From contig NZ_JAUSBA010000008.1 in NCBI RefSeq assembly GCF_030652235.1, positions 26,633-90,632 of the forward strand: DNA of 64,000 nucleotides, read 5' to 3'. Numbering within the stretch: position 1 is the first letter of the stretch; every line of letters starts with the position of its first letter. The DNA is from Cypionkella sp. Its GTDB lineage: Bacteria > Pseudomonadota > Alphaproteobacteria > Rhodobacterales > Rhodobacteraceae. Below, piece after piece: positions 1-8,222 of this stretch. Under the pieces are notes generated by a model that worked only from the letters and a program-made list of their open reading frames with translations, had not been told where the DNA came from and did no database searches. Position numbers and translations under genes: made by a program.

Positions 1-924
1 CACATCCATAAAGGCATTGGCGATGTCGCGTGTCTGGTTGCCTGCGCGGGCCGCCGCAAGGCCGGCTTCGATCCCTTCGATCTGCGCCTCTTCGGCGCGG
101 CGCATTTCGGCGGGGGGCTGGCCCAGATAGACTGTGCGGCACAGCGGCGCGTGATAGCGCCGATAGCAGCCCGACAGTTCAAAGAACGTCGCCTCGCCCG
201 CCTTCATCGGCGCGCCGTTCCAGGTGAGGTGTGCGGCAGTCGCGTCCATGCCCGAAGGGGTCAGCGGCACGATGGCGGGATAGTCGCCCCAATCCTCGCC
301 CACACCGATCAGCCCGGCACGAGTGATCTCTGCCACCAACTCATTCTTGCGCAGGCCGGGGCGCGACAGTTCGATAGCCGTTCGCACGATCTTTTCCGAA
401 ATGGCTGCGGCCTTGCGGATAAAGACGATCTCCTCATCTGACTTGACCAGACGCTGCCAGTTCACCAGCGCTGTGGCATCGACCAGCGTTGCCTTGGGCA
501 GTTCCGCACCCAGCACCGCATGCGCCTTGGCCGAGTAATAGTAGTTCTCCATCTCGACGCCGACGCGGGCCTGTTCCAGCCCAATCTCGCGCAGAATGCG
601 GGCAAGGTCCTGCATCGGATGCCGAACGGTCGATTGCACATAGCTGTCGGCATAACCGTGGATTGAGTCTGGCGCGATCCAGCAGGTGCGCAGCGCCCCA
701 AGGCTGTCCATATGGCGGCCCCACCAGCGCGGCTCTCCCTCCATCGTCAGGATGACGCCCTGGTGAACGTAAAAGGACCACCCGTCATAGCCCGTGAGCC
801 AAGCCTGATTCGATGGGTCCGTAACAAAGATCGCCTCAAGACCCGCTTTCGCCATGGCGGCACGGGTTCGCGCGATTCGGCGGTCATATTCAGCTTGGCT
901 GAAAGGGGCATTTCGCGGGGTCAT
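1..924 (-). CDS. doeA: Ectoine hydrolase DoeA (EutD), partial
   Basis: Reading the minus strand from the ATG at 924 gives 308 open codons that continue past the left edge, so the C-terminus is missing. The protein is an M24 (creatinase/Xaa-Pro peptidase-like) enzyme. DoeA hydrolyses the ectoine ring to N-acetyl-diaminobutyrate. The N-terminal half carries the creatinase N-domain (YDGWSFYVHQG, then VGVEMENYYYSAKAH) and the start of the pita-bread domain (WQRLVKSDEEI, later CYRRYHAPLCRT). The usual family length is about 390-400 residues. The gene diverges from the ehu/eut operon across a short intergenic region with two similar palindromes. The family call is strong; the choice of DoeA over another M24 member rests on the neighbours. 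Confidence 0.88.
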   Translation of the reverse strand, partial: MTPRNAPFSQAEYDRRIARTRAAMAKAGLEAIFVTDPSNQAWLTGYDGWSFYVHQGVILTMEGEPRWWGRHMDSLGALRTCWIAPDSIHGYADSYVQSTVRHPMQDLARILREIGLEQARVGVEMENYYYSAKAHAVLGAELPKATLVDATALVNWQRLVKSDEEIVFIRKAAAISEKIVRTAIELSRPGLRKNELVAEITRAGLIGVGEDWGDYPAIVPLTPSGMDATAAHLTWNGAPMKAGEATFFELSGCYRRYHAPLCRTVYLGQPPAEMRRAEEAQIEGIEAGLAAARAGNQTRDIANAFMDV

Positions 925-945
925 GATTTCTCCCTGGGTTGCATG

Positions 946-955
946 TTGTGCACAA
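946..955. promoter_or_regulatory. Palindromic operator candidate near doeA
   Basis: This is a perfect 10-bp palindrome, TTGTGCACAA, 22 bp upstream of the doeA start codon. Its half-sites (TTGT and ACAA with a 2-bp centre) are identical to those of the site at 1049-1062 in front of ehuB. A shared repressor or activator is inferred. The regulator is not identified: an AsnC-type gene is at 6132-6623, and a GntR-like protein outside the window is also possible. Confidence 0.5.
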
Positions 956-1024
956 TCAATAAATCAGCATCGCAAGATTTTGCAAGAACCAATCGATAGA
1001 AGGGAAAAATTTGGGCAAAATAGC

Positions 1025-1030
1025 TTGACA
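1025..1030 (+). promoter_or_regulatory. Possible -35 box for the ehu operon
   Basis: This is a consensus TTGACA hexamer 80 bp upstream of ehuB. No -10 box stands at ideal spacing. The best A/T-rich hexamer, TTGTAT, begins at 1051 and lies inside the palindrome at 1049-1062, so a regulator bound there would cover the promoter. This is a weak call. Confidence 0.35.
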
Positions 1031-1048
1031 TGACCCGATTAGATCATG

Positions 1049-1062
1049 TGTTGTATACAACA
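1049..1062. promoter_or_regulatory. Palindromic operator candidate upstream of ehuB
   Basis: TGTTGTATACAACA is a perfect 14-bp palindrome 47 bp upstream of the ehuB start. It has the same TTGT-NN-ACAA core as the site at 946-955. Position and symmetry suggest an operator that controls uptake and catabolism together. Protein binding is an inference. Confidence 0.55.
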
Positions 1063-1109
1063 GGCGGAGAAACAGATGAACAACCCACCGCCAAACAGGA
1101 GGTTCAGAT

Positions 1110-1955
1110 ATGAAGACGTCCACCTTGGCGACGACAACGATTGCCAGTCTTTTGCTTGGCGCATCGGCCTTTTCTGCTCTGGCAGGGCCGATCGAAGACC
1201 GAATCGCAGCGGGCGAAACCATCCGCATTGGTTTTGCCAACGAAATCCCCTTCGCCTATCCGGGCGAGGATGGCAGCCCTAAGGGTTTTGTGAACGCCGA
1301 GGTCATGGGTGTCTTGGCCAAGATGGGCTATTCCAAGATCGAGGCCGTCGAAACCGAATGGGGCGGGCTTATCCCCGGGCTGACGGCGGGCCAGTTCGAT
1401 ATCATCACCGGCGGGATGAACATTCTCAAGGCGCGCTGCGAGAACATCGCCTTTTCAGAGCCGATGGCCAGGATCGGCGATGGTTTCATCGTTCTGCCGG
1501 GTAACCCCAAGGGCATCCAGACCTACACCAACGTCAAGGATAATGGTGCCACGCTGGCGACCGGGGCGGGCTACTCCAATATCGAGGCGGCCAAGGCGGC
1601 GGGTGTGACCGAGGCTCAGATCATGATCGTCCCCGGCCCGACCGAGATCCTTGCTGCGGTCACGGCGGGCCGGGCCGATGCCGGGACCGGCACCTATCCG
1701 ACAATGAAACAGCTGGCAGACAGCTCGGGCGGCGCGGTTGAGATCGCCGATCCCTCGGCCATGCCGGAGGACTCCTTCAACTGGGCCGGCGTGGGTTTCC
1801 GCAAGGAAGATCAGGACTTCCTTGACCGCTTTAACGCGGCGCAGAAAGACTATCTCGGCTCGGCCGAGATGATGGCGGCGGTCGCTGAATACGGTTACTC
1901 GGAAGCCATGCTGCCCGGCGACAAGACCACCGAATGGGTCTGCGCCAACCGCTAA
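1110..1955 (+). CDS. ehuB: Ectoine/hydroxyectoine-binding periplasmic protein EhuB
   Basis: A family-3 solute-binding protein of 281 residues. It has a clear signal peptide: Lys near the start, a hydrophobic stretch through residue 25, and an Ala-x-Ala type end before GPIEDRI. The mature protein opens with the usual ligand-binding phrases IRIGFANEIPFAYPGEDG and AEVMGVLAKMG. An AGGAGG-type ribosome-binding site stands just before the ATG. It should bind ectoine and hydroxyectoine in the periplasm and deliver them to EhuC/EhuD. It heads an operon with two permeases, an ATPase and hydroxyectoine catabolic genes, which makes the substrate assignment firm compared with other family-3 binding proteins. 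Confidence 0.92.
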   Translation: MKTSTLATTTIASLLLGASAFSALAGPIEDRIAAGETIRIGFANEIPFAYPGEDGSPKGFVNAEVMGVLAKMGYSKIEAVETEWGGLIPGLTAGQFDIITGGMNILKARCENIAFSEPMARIGDGFIVLPGNPKGIQTYTNVKDNGATLATGAGYSNIEAAKAAGVTEAQIMIVPGPTEILAAVTAGRADAGTGTYPTMKQLADSSGGAVEIADPSAMPEDSFNWAGVGFRKEDQDFLDRFNAAQKDYLGSAEMMAAVAEYGYSEAMLPGDKTTEWVCANR

Positions 1956-2021
1956 GCCGCACCTTCGGGGGCTGGCATGGCCGGCCCTCGTTCTTCCGCC
2001 AATCCAAGGGGCAGACCGGCA

Positions 2022-2681
2022 ATGTGGGATTTTCTGCAAACCTATGGCCCAAGGCTGTTTGATGGCGCGCTGGTCACCAGCGCCCAATTCGTCCTTGCCG
2101 CGCTTGTCGCCTGTGCCGCAGCCCTTGCTGCGGGTCTTGGTCGTCTGTCAGCCTTTTGGCCGGTCCGCGGCCTTGCCACTGTCTATATTGAAATCTTTCG
2201 CGGCACTTCGCTTCTGGTTCAACTGTATTGGATCTTTTTTGTCTTGCCTTTGTTCGGCGTAAGCCTGCCCAAGTTCGAGGCCGGTTTCCTGTCGGTCGGC
2301 TTGAATGTGGGTGCCTATGGCGCCGAAATCGTGCGCGGCGCCATTCAGGCCGTGCCCAAGGGACAGTGGGAGGCCAGCTATGCGCTCTCCATGTCTCCGG
2401 CCAAGCGGATGCGGCGGATCATCCTGCCGCAGGCTTTGGTCTTGATGTTGCCACCTTGGGGCAACCTGATGATCGAACTTCTCAAAGGCACCGCTTTGGT
2501 GGCCCTTATTTCGGTGCCCGACCTGATGTTCGTCGCCAAACAGATCAACGGCGCGACCTTCCGTTCGGCCGAGGCCTTCGGCGCGGCACTGCTGATCTAT
2601 TACATTTTGGCCCGGTTTCTGATCACCCCCGCGATGCGCAGGCTGGAACGGGTCATGGCGCGGAGGCTGGGGCGGGCATGA
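2022..2681 (+). CDS. ehuC: Ectoine ABC transporter permease EhuC
   Basis: A polar amino-acid type (HisMQ) inner-membrane permease of 219 residues with several transmembrane segments. The EAA loop, which contacts the ATPase, reads QWEASYALSMSPAKRMRRII. I chose the ATG at 2022 (MWDFLQTYGPRLF). The in-frame ATG at 1977 would add 15 residues of proline/arginine-rich sequence that do not look like a permease start. The gene ends in an ATGA overlap with ehuD, so the two subunits are probably made by coupled translation and form a heterodimer. Confidence 0.9.
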   Translation: MWDFLQTYGPRLFDGALVTSAQFVLAALVACAAALAAGLGRLSAFWPVRGLATVYIEIFRGTSLLVQLYWIFFVLPLFGVSLPKFEAGFLSVGLNVGAYGAEIVRGAIQAVPKGQWEASYALSMSPAKRMRRIILPQALVLMLPPWGNLMIELLKGTALVALISVPDLMFVAKQINGATFRSAEAFGAALLIYYILARFLITPAMRRLERVMARRLGRA

Positions 2682-3346
2682 CCTTTGATTGGAAATGGGA
2701 TTTTGCCCTTGAAATCCTGCCGCGCCTTTTGCGGGCAACCCTTAACACCCTGATGGCGGCGGGCGCAGGCTATGCCATCGCCATGGTGCTGGGTCTGGTT
2801 TTTGCGCTGGCCCTTCGCAGCCCATGGCACCTGCCGCGTGCAGTCTTGCGCGAGGTGCTGGAGTTCATCCGCTCGACACCCTTGGTCGTGCAAATATTCT
2901 TCATCTTCTATGTCGGCCCGCAGGTCGGCATCACGTTGTCGCCTTGGGTTGCCGGCATGACGGCCATCGGTCTGCACTATTCGGCCTATCTGGCCGAGGT
3001 CTATCGTGCCGGGATCGAGGCTGTGCCGCGTGGCCAATGGGAGGCCTGCCGTGCCCTGAACATGACCACCCGTGACAGCTATGTGCGCATCGTTCTGCCG
3101 CAAGCCCTGCCGCACGCCATTCCGGGGATGGGCAACTATCTGGTCGGCATCTTCAAGGACACGCCGATGCTGTCGGTTATTGGCGTGACCGAACTGATGC
3201 AGGCGGCCAATTCCATTGGCTCGGAAACCTACCGCTTTCTTGAACCCTACACGCTGGTTGGCGTGATCTTCCTTGCGCTGTCCTTGCCCACGGCTGGGCT
3301 TGTGCGCTTGGGTGAACGTCGGCTGCGCCGCAAACTGGGACTTTGA
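2678..3346 (+). CDS. ehuD: Ectoine ABC transporter permease EhuD
   Basis: The second HisMQ-type permease, 222 residues. Its start ATG overlaps the ehuC stop as ATGA. The EAA loop reads QWEACRALNMTTRDSYVRIV, and the protein ends in a basic tail (RRLRRKLGL). An open frame extends upstream inside ehuC, but the conserved N-terminus (MTFDWKWDFALEILPRLL) begins at 2678. With EhuC it forms the membrane channel served by EhuA. Confidence 0.9.
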   Translation: MTFDWKWDFALEILPRLLRATLNTLMAAGAGYAIAMVLGLVFALALRSPWHLPRAVLREVLEFIRSTPLVVQIFFIFYVGPQVGITLSPWVAGMTAIGLHYSAYLAEVYRAGIEAVPRGQWEACRALNMTTRDSYVRIVLPQALPHAIPGMGNYLVGIFKDTPMLSVIGVTELMQAANSIGSETYRFLEPYTLVGVIFLALSLPTAGLVRLGERRLRRKLGL

Positions 3347-3349
3347 ACC

Positions 3350-4162
3350 ATGGATCTTTCTGCCTATCCGCTGGAACTGCCCAAGGGCGACTGCCCGATG
3401 GTGCGTTTCATGAACGTCACCAAAAGCTATGGCTCGCTGGTTGTGCTGGACAACCTCAACCTTGACATCCAGCGCGGCGAGATGGTGTCGGTCATCGGCC
3501 CCTCAGGGTCGGGCAAGACCACCGTCTTGCGCATGCTCATGACCTTGGAAACCATCAACGGCGGCGTCATCTATATTGATGGCAAACCCTTGACCCACAT
3601 GGCGCGCGGTGGCCGTCTTGTCCCGGCTGACGAGGCGCATCTGCGCCGCATGCGGGCCTCGATCGGCATGTGTTTTCAGCATTTCAACCTTTTCCCGCAC
3701 ATGACAGCGCTGCAAAACTGCATGGAGGGGCCGGTGCAGGTGCTGGGCCTATCCAAGGCAGAAGCGCGGGCGCGCGCCGAAGAATTGCTGGCGATGGTCG
3801 GCATGATCGAAAAGAAGGATCAGCACCCCTCGCGCCTGTCAGGTGGCCAGCAGCAGCGCGTGGCGATTGCCCGCGCGCTGGCCATGCGGCCCCGCATCAT
3901 GCTGTTTGACGAGGTGACCTCGGCGCTTGACCCCGAAGTGATCGGCGAGGTGACCGAAGTCATCCGCAAGCTGGTGGCAGAACATGACCTGACCATGCTG
4001 ATGGTGACGCATCAGATGGGCTTTGCCCGCGACATTTCGGATCGCATCTGCTTTTTCTACAAAGGCAAGATCGAAGAACAGGCCGCGCCGGAGCAGTTCT
4101 TTACCAATCCGCAGAAAGAGCGGACGCAGCAATTCCTGCGGGCGGTGAAGGATGCCGACTGA
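3350..4162 (+). CDS. ehuA: Ectoine ABC transporter ATP-binding protein EhuA
   Basis: A 270-residue cytoplasmic ABC ATPase. It shows Walker A (GPSGSGKT), the Q-loop region (CFQHFNLFPHMT), the signature LSGGQQQR, Walker B (IMLFDEVTSALDPE) and the switch His (VTHQMGF). It begins 3 bp after ehuD. The ATG at 3350 gives a 16-residue leader before MVRFMNVTKSYG. An alternative ATG at 3398 matches typical family starts and has an AAGGGCG stretch upstream, so the true start is not certain. Its 3' end overlaps eutB by 11 bp. Confidence 0.9.
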   Translation: MDLSAYPLELPKGDCPMVRFMNVTKSYGSLVVLDNLNLDIQRGEMVSVIGPSGSGKTTVLRMLMTLETINGGVIYIDGKPLTHMARGGRLVPADEAHLRRMRASIGMCFQHFNLFPHMTALQNCMEGPVQVLGLSKAEARARAEELLAMVGMIEKKDQHPSRLSGGQQQRVAIARALAMRPRIMLFDEVTSALDPEVIGEVTEVIRKLVAEHDLTMLMVTHQMGFARDISDRICFFYKGKIEEQAAPEQFFTNPQKERTQQFLRAVKDAD

Positions 4163-5159
4163 CCGACTGACGCTTGCCGATGTGCTGGCAGCGGCCGCAG
4201 CTATCCGCGGACAGGCCGATGGCACGCCGTTGGTCCCATCACAAATCCCCGGTCTTGGGCAGGAAATGCTGCTCAAGCTGGAAACCACGCAACCGATGGG
4301 CGCCTTCAAGCTGCGCGGTGCGTTGAATGCGCTTGCAGCCTTGCCGCCCGACGCACCGGGTGTGGTCTGCTGCTCCACTGGCAACCATGGCCGCGCCATT
4401 GCCTATGCAGCGCGCCAGCGCGGGATGCGGGCGGTGGTCTGCATGTCGGCCCTGGTCCCCGAGGCAAAGGTTGTCGGAATTCGCGCCCTTGGTGCCGAGG
4501 TGCGGATCATTGGCCGCTCACAAGATGACGCGGCCGAAGAAAGCCTGCGCCTTGTTGTGGCCGAGGGACTTGTGGAAATTCCCCCCTTTGACGATGCGCG
4601 AGTGATCGCCGGGCAAGGCACTGTCGGGCTGGAAATCATGGCGGCCCGTCCTGATCTGACGACCCTGCTGGTGCCACTGTCGGGTGGCGGACTTGCCGCC
4701 GGGGTGGCACTGGCCGCCAAGACGATTAAACCCGATCTGCGCATTATTGGGGTTTCCATGGACCGCGGCGCGGCGATGCAGGCTTCACTGGCGGCGGGGC
4801 ATCCGGTGGCGGTGACCGAATACCCATCACTCGCTGACAGTCTGGGCGGCGGGATAGGGCTGGAAAACCGGCATACCTTTGCCATCTGCCGCGACCTGCT
4901 GGACGAGGTCGTGTTGGTCTCTGAGGCGGCCATCCGCGACGCAATGCAGGCGCTGTTCACTCACGACCGGATGGTGGCCGAAGGTGGAGCGGTCGTCGGC
5001 TTGGCCGCAGTGTTGACCGGGGCGGTCGCATTAACCGGACCCAGCGCAACCATTCTGACCGGCCGCAATACCGACATGGCGACCTTTGCCGATATCGTTG
5101 CGGGGCGTGACCTGAACATTGGCGACATTTTCCTGAAAGGCAGACAGCATGGCGCATGA
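4152..5159 (+). CDS. eutB: Hydroxyectoine utilisation dehydratase EutB
   Basis: A PLP fold-type II enzyme of the serine/threonine dehydratase family, 335 residues. The PLP lysine lies in GAFKLRGALNAL, and the glycine-rich phosphate loop is LSGGGLAAGVAL. EutB is thought to act early in converting hydroxyectoine toward ectoine or its open-ring product, together with EutC. It overlaps ehuA by 11 bp and eutC by 11 bp, so uptake and catabolism are one transcription unit. The family is certain from sequence; the EutB label rests on the neighbours. Confidence 0.85.
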   Translation: MPTDRLTLADVLAAAAAIRGQADGTPLVPSQIPGLGQEMLLKLETTQPMGAFKLRGALNALAALPPDAPGVVCCSTGNHGRAIAYAARQRGMRAVVCMSALVPEAKVVGIRALGAEVRIIGRSQDDAAEESLRLVVAEGLVEIPPFDDARVIAGQGTVGLEIMAARPDLTTLLVPLSGGGLAAGVALAAKTIKPDLRIIGVSMDRGAAMQASLAAGHPVAVTEYPSLADSLGGGIGLENRHTFAICRDLLDEVVLVSEAAIRDAMQALFTHDRMVAEGGAVVGLAAVLTGAVALTGPSATILTGRNTDMATFADIVAGRDLNIGDIFLKGRQHGA

Positions 5160-6135
5160 CATCCAGATCGTCACCGAAGCAAACCTGCGCCGCCTAGTCT
5201 CGTTGGACCTGACCACGGTGGACGTGATCGAGGCCGCCTTTGCCGCACTGGCAACGGGCGGTGTGGTCATGCCGCCGATCCTGTCGATGGGCCTGCCCGC
5301 CGCCCATGGCGAAGTGGATGTCAAAACCGCCTATATTCCCGGCTTTGATGGCTTTGCAATCAAGGTCAGCCCCGGCTTTTTCAACAATCCCCAGCTTGGC
5401 CTGCCCAGTCTGAACGGGTTGATGATCTTGTTCTCGGCCAAAACCGGACTGGTGCAATCGTTGTTTCTGGACAACGGTTATCTGACCGATATCCGCACCG
5501 CCGCTGCAGGCGCGGTGGCAGCCCGGCATCTGGCCCCCGAAACCGTCGAGACAGCAGGCGTGATAGGCACAGGGGTGCAGGCACGGTTGCAAATGCGGGC
5601 CGCCCATCTGGTGCGGCCGTTCAAGTGTCTTTTGGTCCATGGCCGGGATATGGACAAGGCGCGGGCCTGCGCCGAAGAACTCGCCGGCCTAATGGGGATT
5701 GAGGCACAGGCCGTGGAAAGCGCCGAAACGCTTGTGCGCAGCAGTCAGCTTGTGGTGACCACGACGCCGTCCCGCCAAGCCTTGATCCGGGCCGAATGGT
5801 TGCACCCAGGGCTCCACATCACTGCCATGGGGTCAGACCAAAGTGGCAAATCCGAGATCGACCCAAAGGCACTGATCGCCGCTGATGCCTATATCTGCGA
5901 CCGGGTCAGCCAATGCGAAGTCTCGGGCGAGTTGGAGGCGGCCCTTGCCGCAGGGATCTGGACAAAGGGCCGTCCGGCAGAACTGGGCGAGGTTATCATC
6001 GGGCAAAAACCCGGGCGCCAGCGGACGCAGGACGTGACGATCTGCGACCTGACCGGCACCGGGGTGCAGGATACTGCCATCGCCACCCATGTCCGTGCCC
6101 GCTTTCCGAAGGCCGGGACGGTCTTGCAGGCTTAA
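5149..6135 (+). CDS. eutC: Ectoine utilisation protein EutC (ornithine cyclodeaminase-like)
   Basis: A 328-residue member of the ornithine cyclodeaminase/mu-crystallin family. It has an NAD(P)-binding Rossmann motif (VIGTGVQARLQMRA) and the conserved LTDIRTAAAGAVAA segment. It pairs with EutB in hydroxyectoine breakdown; the exact reaction is not settled by sequence. Its stop codon and that of the convergent regulator gene share the palindrome TTAA at 6132-6135, leaving no space between the two genes. Confidence 0.87.
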   Translation: MAHDIQIVTEANLRRLVSLDLTTVDVIEAAFAALATGGVVMPPILSMGLPAAHGEVDVKTAYIPGFDGFAIKVSPGFFNNPQLGLPSLNGLMILFSAKTGLVQSLFLDNGYLTDIRTAAAGAVAARHLAPETVETAGVIGTGVQARLQMRAAHLVRPFKCLLVHGRDMDKARACAEELAGLMGIEAQAVESAETLVRSSQLVVTTTPSRQALIRAEWLHPGLHITAMGSDQSGKSEIDPKALIAADAYICDRVSQCEVSGELEAALAAGIWTKGRPAELGEVIIGQKPGRQRTQDVTICDLTGTGVQDTAIATHVRARFPKAGTVLQA

Positions 6136-6623
6136 CCGATCGGCAAGGCAAAGCCCGCCTTCACCCGGTCAATCACGACCATGGTCTTGAAGCCCCGGAT
6201 ATCGGGGTTGCCATAGAAGAACCGCCGGGTGAATTGCTCGAAATCCTCCATGTCATGCGCGGTCACTACTAGCACGAAATCGGCGTCGCCGGTGACGTAA
6301 TAGCCCGTCATGATTTCCGGCGTGGCGCGGATTGCCGCCTTGAAGCGGTCGATGATATCGGCCCGCTCGCGCTCCAGCGTGACATGCACCAACGTCGTCA
6401 ACTCGCGCCCCACCGCCTTGGGCGAGACGATGGCAAGATCCGCCTCGATCACCTTGTCGGCGCGCAGCCGCTTCATCCGGCGCTGACAGGCGGTCGGCGA
6501 CAGGCCGACCATCTCGCCCAGCGTCTCGCCGGAATGGCGGTTGTTTTCCTGCAAGGCGCGGAGAATCCGCAGATCGATCGCATCGAGGGTCACGTGCAGC
6601 TTTCCTGTGCCATTTTCACGCAC
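6132..6623 (-). CDS. asnC: Lrp/AsnC-family regulator of the ectoine genes
   Basis: A 163-residue Lrp/AsnC regulator. The N-terminal winged helix (LDAIDLRILRALQENNRHS, then LSPTACQRRMKRLRADKVI) is followed by a ligand-binding RAM domain (VHVTLERERADIIDRF, YYVTGDADFVLVV). An AsnC-type gene sits in ectoine-degradation clusters of related bacteria and is called DoeX in Halomonas; regulation by a catabolic intermediate is inferred from that. The gene is convergent to eutC and divergent from doeD, so the 95 bp between 6624 and 6718 is the likely place for autoregulation. Confidence 0.87.
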   Translation of the reverse strand: MRENGTGKLHVTLDAIDLRILRALQENNRHSGETLGEMVGLSPTACQRRMKRLRADKVIEADLAIVSPKAVGRELTTLVHVTLERERADIIDRFKAAIRATPEIMTGYYVTGDADFVLVVTAHDMEDFEQFTRRFFYGNPDIRGFKTMVVIDRVKAGFALPIG

Positions 6624-6718
6624 TTTGCAGGATTCCTGCGTAGAATGCCAGAACTATGCCGCAAACCGCAGGCGGCTGGCGGTATTCTTTCTACCAACCC
6701 ATGCCACAGGAGCAGCAG

Positions 6719-8122
6719 ATGGATCACAGCCTTTCCCAGATCGCCGAGATGGACCGCGCCAGCGTGCTGCACCCCTTCACGCAGGCGAAAGACTATGCCA
6801 GCGGCAAGGCGGGCGATCCTACCATCATCACCGGCGGCAAGGGCATTCGCATTCAGGATGCCAAGGGCAACAGCTATATCGACGGTTTTGCCGGGCTTTA
6901 TTGCGTCAACGTCGGCTATGGCCGCGACGAAGTGGCCGACGCCATTTCGAAACAGGCGCATCAGCTAGCCTATTACCATTCCTACGCCGCGCATACGACG
7001 GATCAACTTGCCATCCTGTCCGACCGCCTTGTGCGCATGGCACCGGGCAAGATGAGCAAGGTTTTCTATGGCATGTCCGGTTCTGACGCCAACGAAACGC
7101 AGGCAAAACTTGTATGGTATTACAACAACCTGCGCGGCATGCCGGCCAAGAAAAAGATCATCTCGCGCGATCGTGGCTATCACGGCTGTTCGGTGGTTTC
7201 CGGATCAATGACCGGGATGAGCTTTTATCACGACCACATGGACCTGCCGATGGGCCTGATCCGCCACACCGGCGCGCCGCATCACTATTGGGGTTCGGAA
7301 CCGGGCGAGAGCGAAGAGCAGTTCTCGGCCCGCCGCGCAACCGAGCTTGAGGCCATGATCCTGCGCGAAGGACCGGACACCGTTGGCGCCTTCATCGCCG
7401 AACCGGTTCTGGGCACAGGCGGCATCACCCCGCCGCCCACAGGCTATTGGGCCGCCATTCAGGCTGTGCTGCGCAAGTATGACGTGCTGTTGATTGCTGA
7501 CGAGGTGATTACAGGTTTTGGCCGCACCGGCGCGCTGTTCGGCTGCGACAAATACGACATAGAGCCTGACCTGATCACCGTCGCCAAGGGCCTGACCTCG
7601 GCCTATGTGCCGCTTTCGGCGGCCATTATCGGTGAAAAGGTCTCTAAGGTGATCGAAGACGGGGCGGACCGTGTTGGAGCCTTCAGCCATGGCTATACCT
7701 ATTCCGGCCACCCAATCGGGGTCGCATGTGCAAACGCGGTGCTGGATATCGTCGAGCGCGAGGATCTGCCGGGAAATGCCCGCACGACCGGCGCCTATTT
7801 TCAAGAGCGTTTGCTCCAAGTTTTTGCGCAGATGCCCATCGTTGGCGAAGTGCGCGGCGTCGGATTGATGGCGGCGCTTGAATTCGTGGCAAACCGCGAC
7901 AAGAAGGAGCGGTTTGACCCGGCCTTGAAAGTTGGCGCCAAAGTGTCGGCTGCCGCCCGGTCGCGCGGCCTGATTGCCCGCGCCATGCCGCATGGCGACA
8001 TTCTGGGTTTCGCCCCGCCCTTGGTCACGACCCGCGAGGAGGTGGACGCCATTGTGGACATCGCCGAAGCCGCCGTGCGCGAGGTTATGGACCAGTTGAC
8101 TCGCGCAAAGGCCGTGGCCTGA
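6719..8122 (+). CDS. doeD: Diaminobutyrate aminotransferase DoeD (class III)
   Basis: A class-III PLP aminotransferase of 467 residues. The PLP lysine is in [16 protein letters not shown], and [11 protein letters not shown] is the conserved aspartate segment. In the pathway it converts L-2,4-diaminobutyrate to aspartate semialdehyde. I chose the ATG at 6719 because AGGAG lies 6 nt ahead of it; the frame is open from 6656. The next gene, doeC, takes the product, and the pair lies beside the AsnC regulator as in other ectoine clusters (often written atf and ssd). Confidence 0.85.
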   Translation: MDHSLSQIAEMDRASVLHPFTQAKDYASGKAGDPTIITGGKGIRIQDAKGNSYIDGFAGLYCVNVGYGRDEVADAISKQAHQLAYYHSYAAHTTDQLAILSDRLVRMAPGKMSKVFYGMSGSDANETQAKLVWYYNNLRGMPAKKKIISRDRGYHGCSVVSGSMTGMSFYHDHMDLPMGLIRHTGAPHHYWGSEPGESEEQFSARRATELEAMILREGPDTVGAFIAEPVLGTGGITPPPTGYWAAIQAVLRKYDVLLIADEVITGFGRTGALFGCDKYDIEPDLITVAKGLTSAYVPLSAAIIGEKVSKVIEDGADRVGAFSHGYTYSGHPIGVACANAVLDIVEREDLPGNARTTGAYFQERLLQVFAQMPIVGEVRGVGLMAALEFVANRDKKERFDPALKVGAKVSAAARSRGLIARAMPHGDILGFAPPLVTTREEVDAIVDIAEAAVREVMDQLTRAKAVA

Positions 8123-8222
8123 CCGCGCACCCCCGACGCGCTGCATCACCAAAGGGCGCAGTTTCGCCAGATCGCCGGTCCCGCCGCCGCTGGACCGCTT
8201 TGACTTGCCAAGGACAGAACCG

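Noticed and set aside
434..781. Open frame on the minus strand near the left edge
   Set aside because: It is an out-of-frame shadow of doeA, which is open in another minus-strand frame to the edge of the window.
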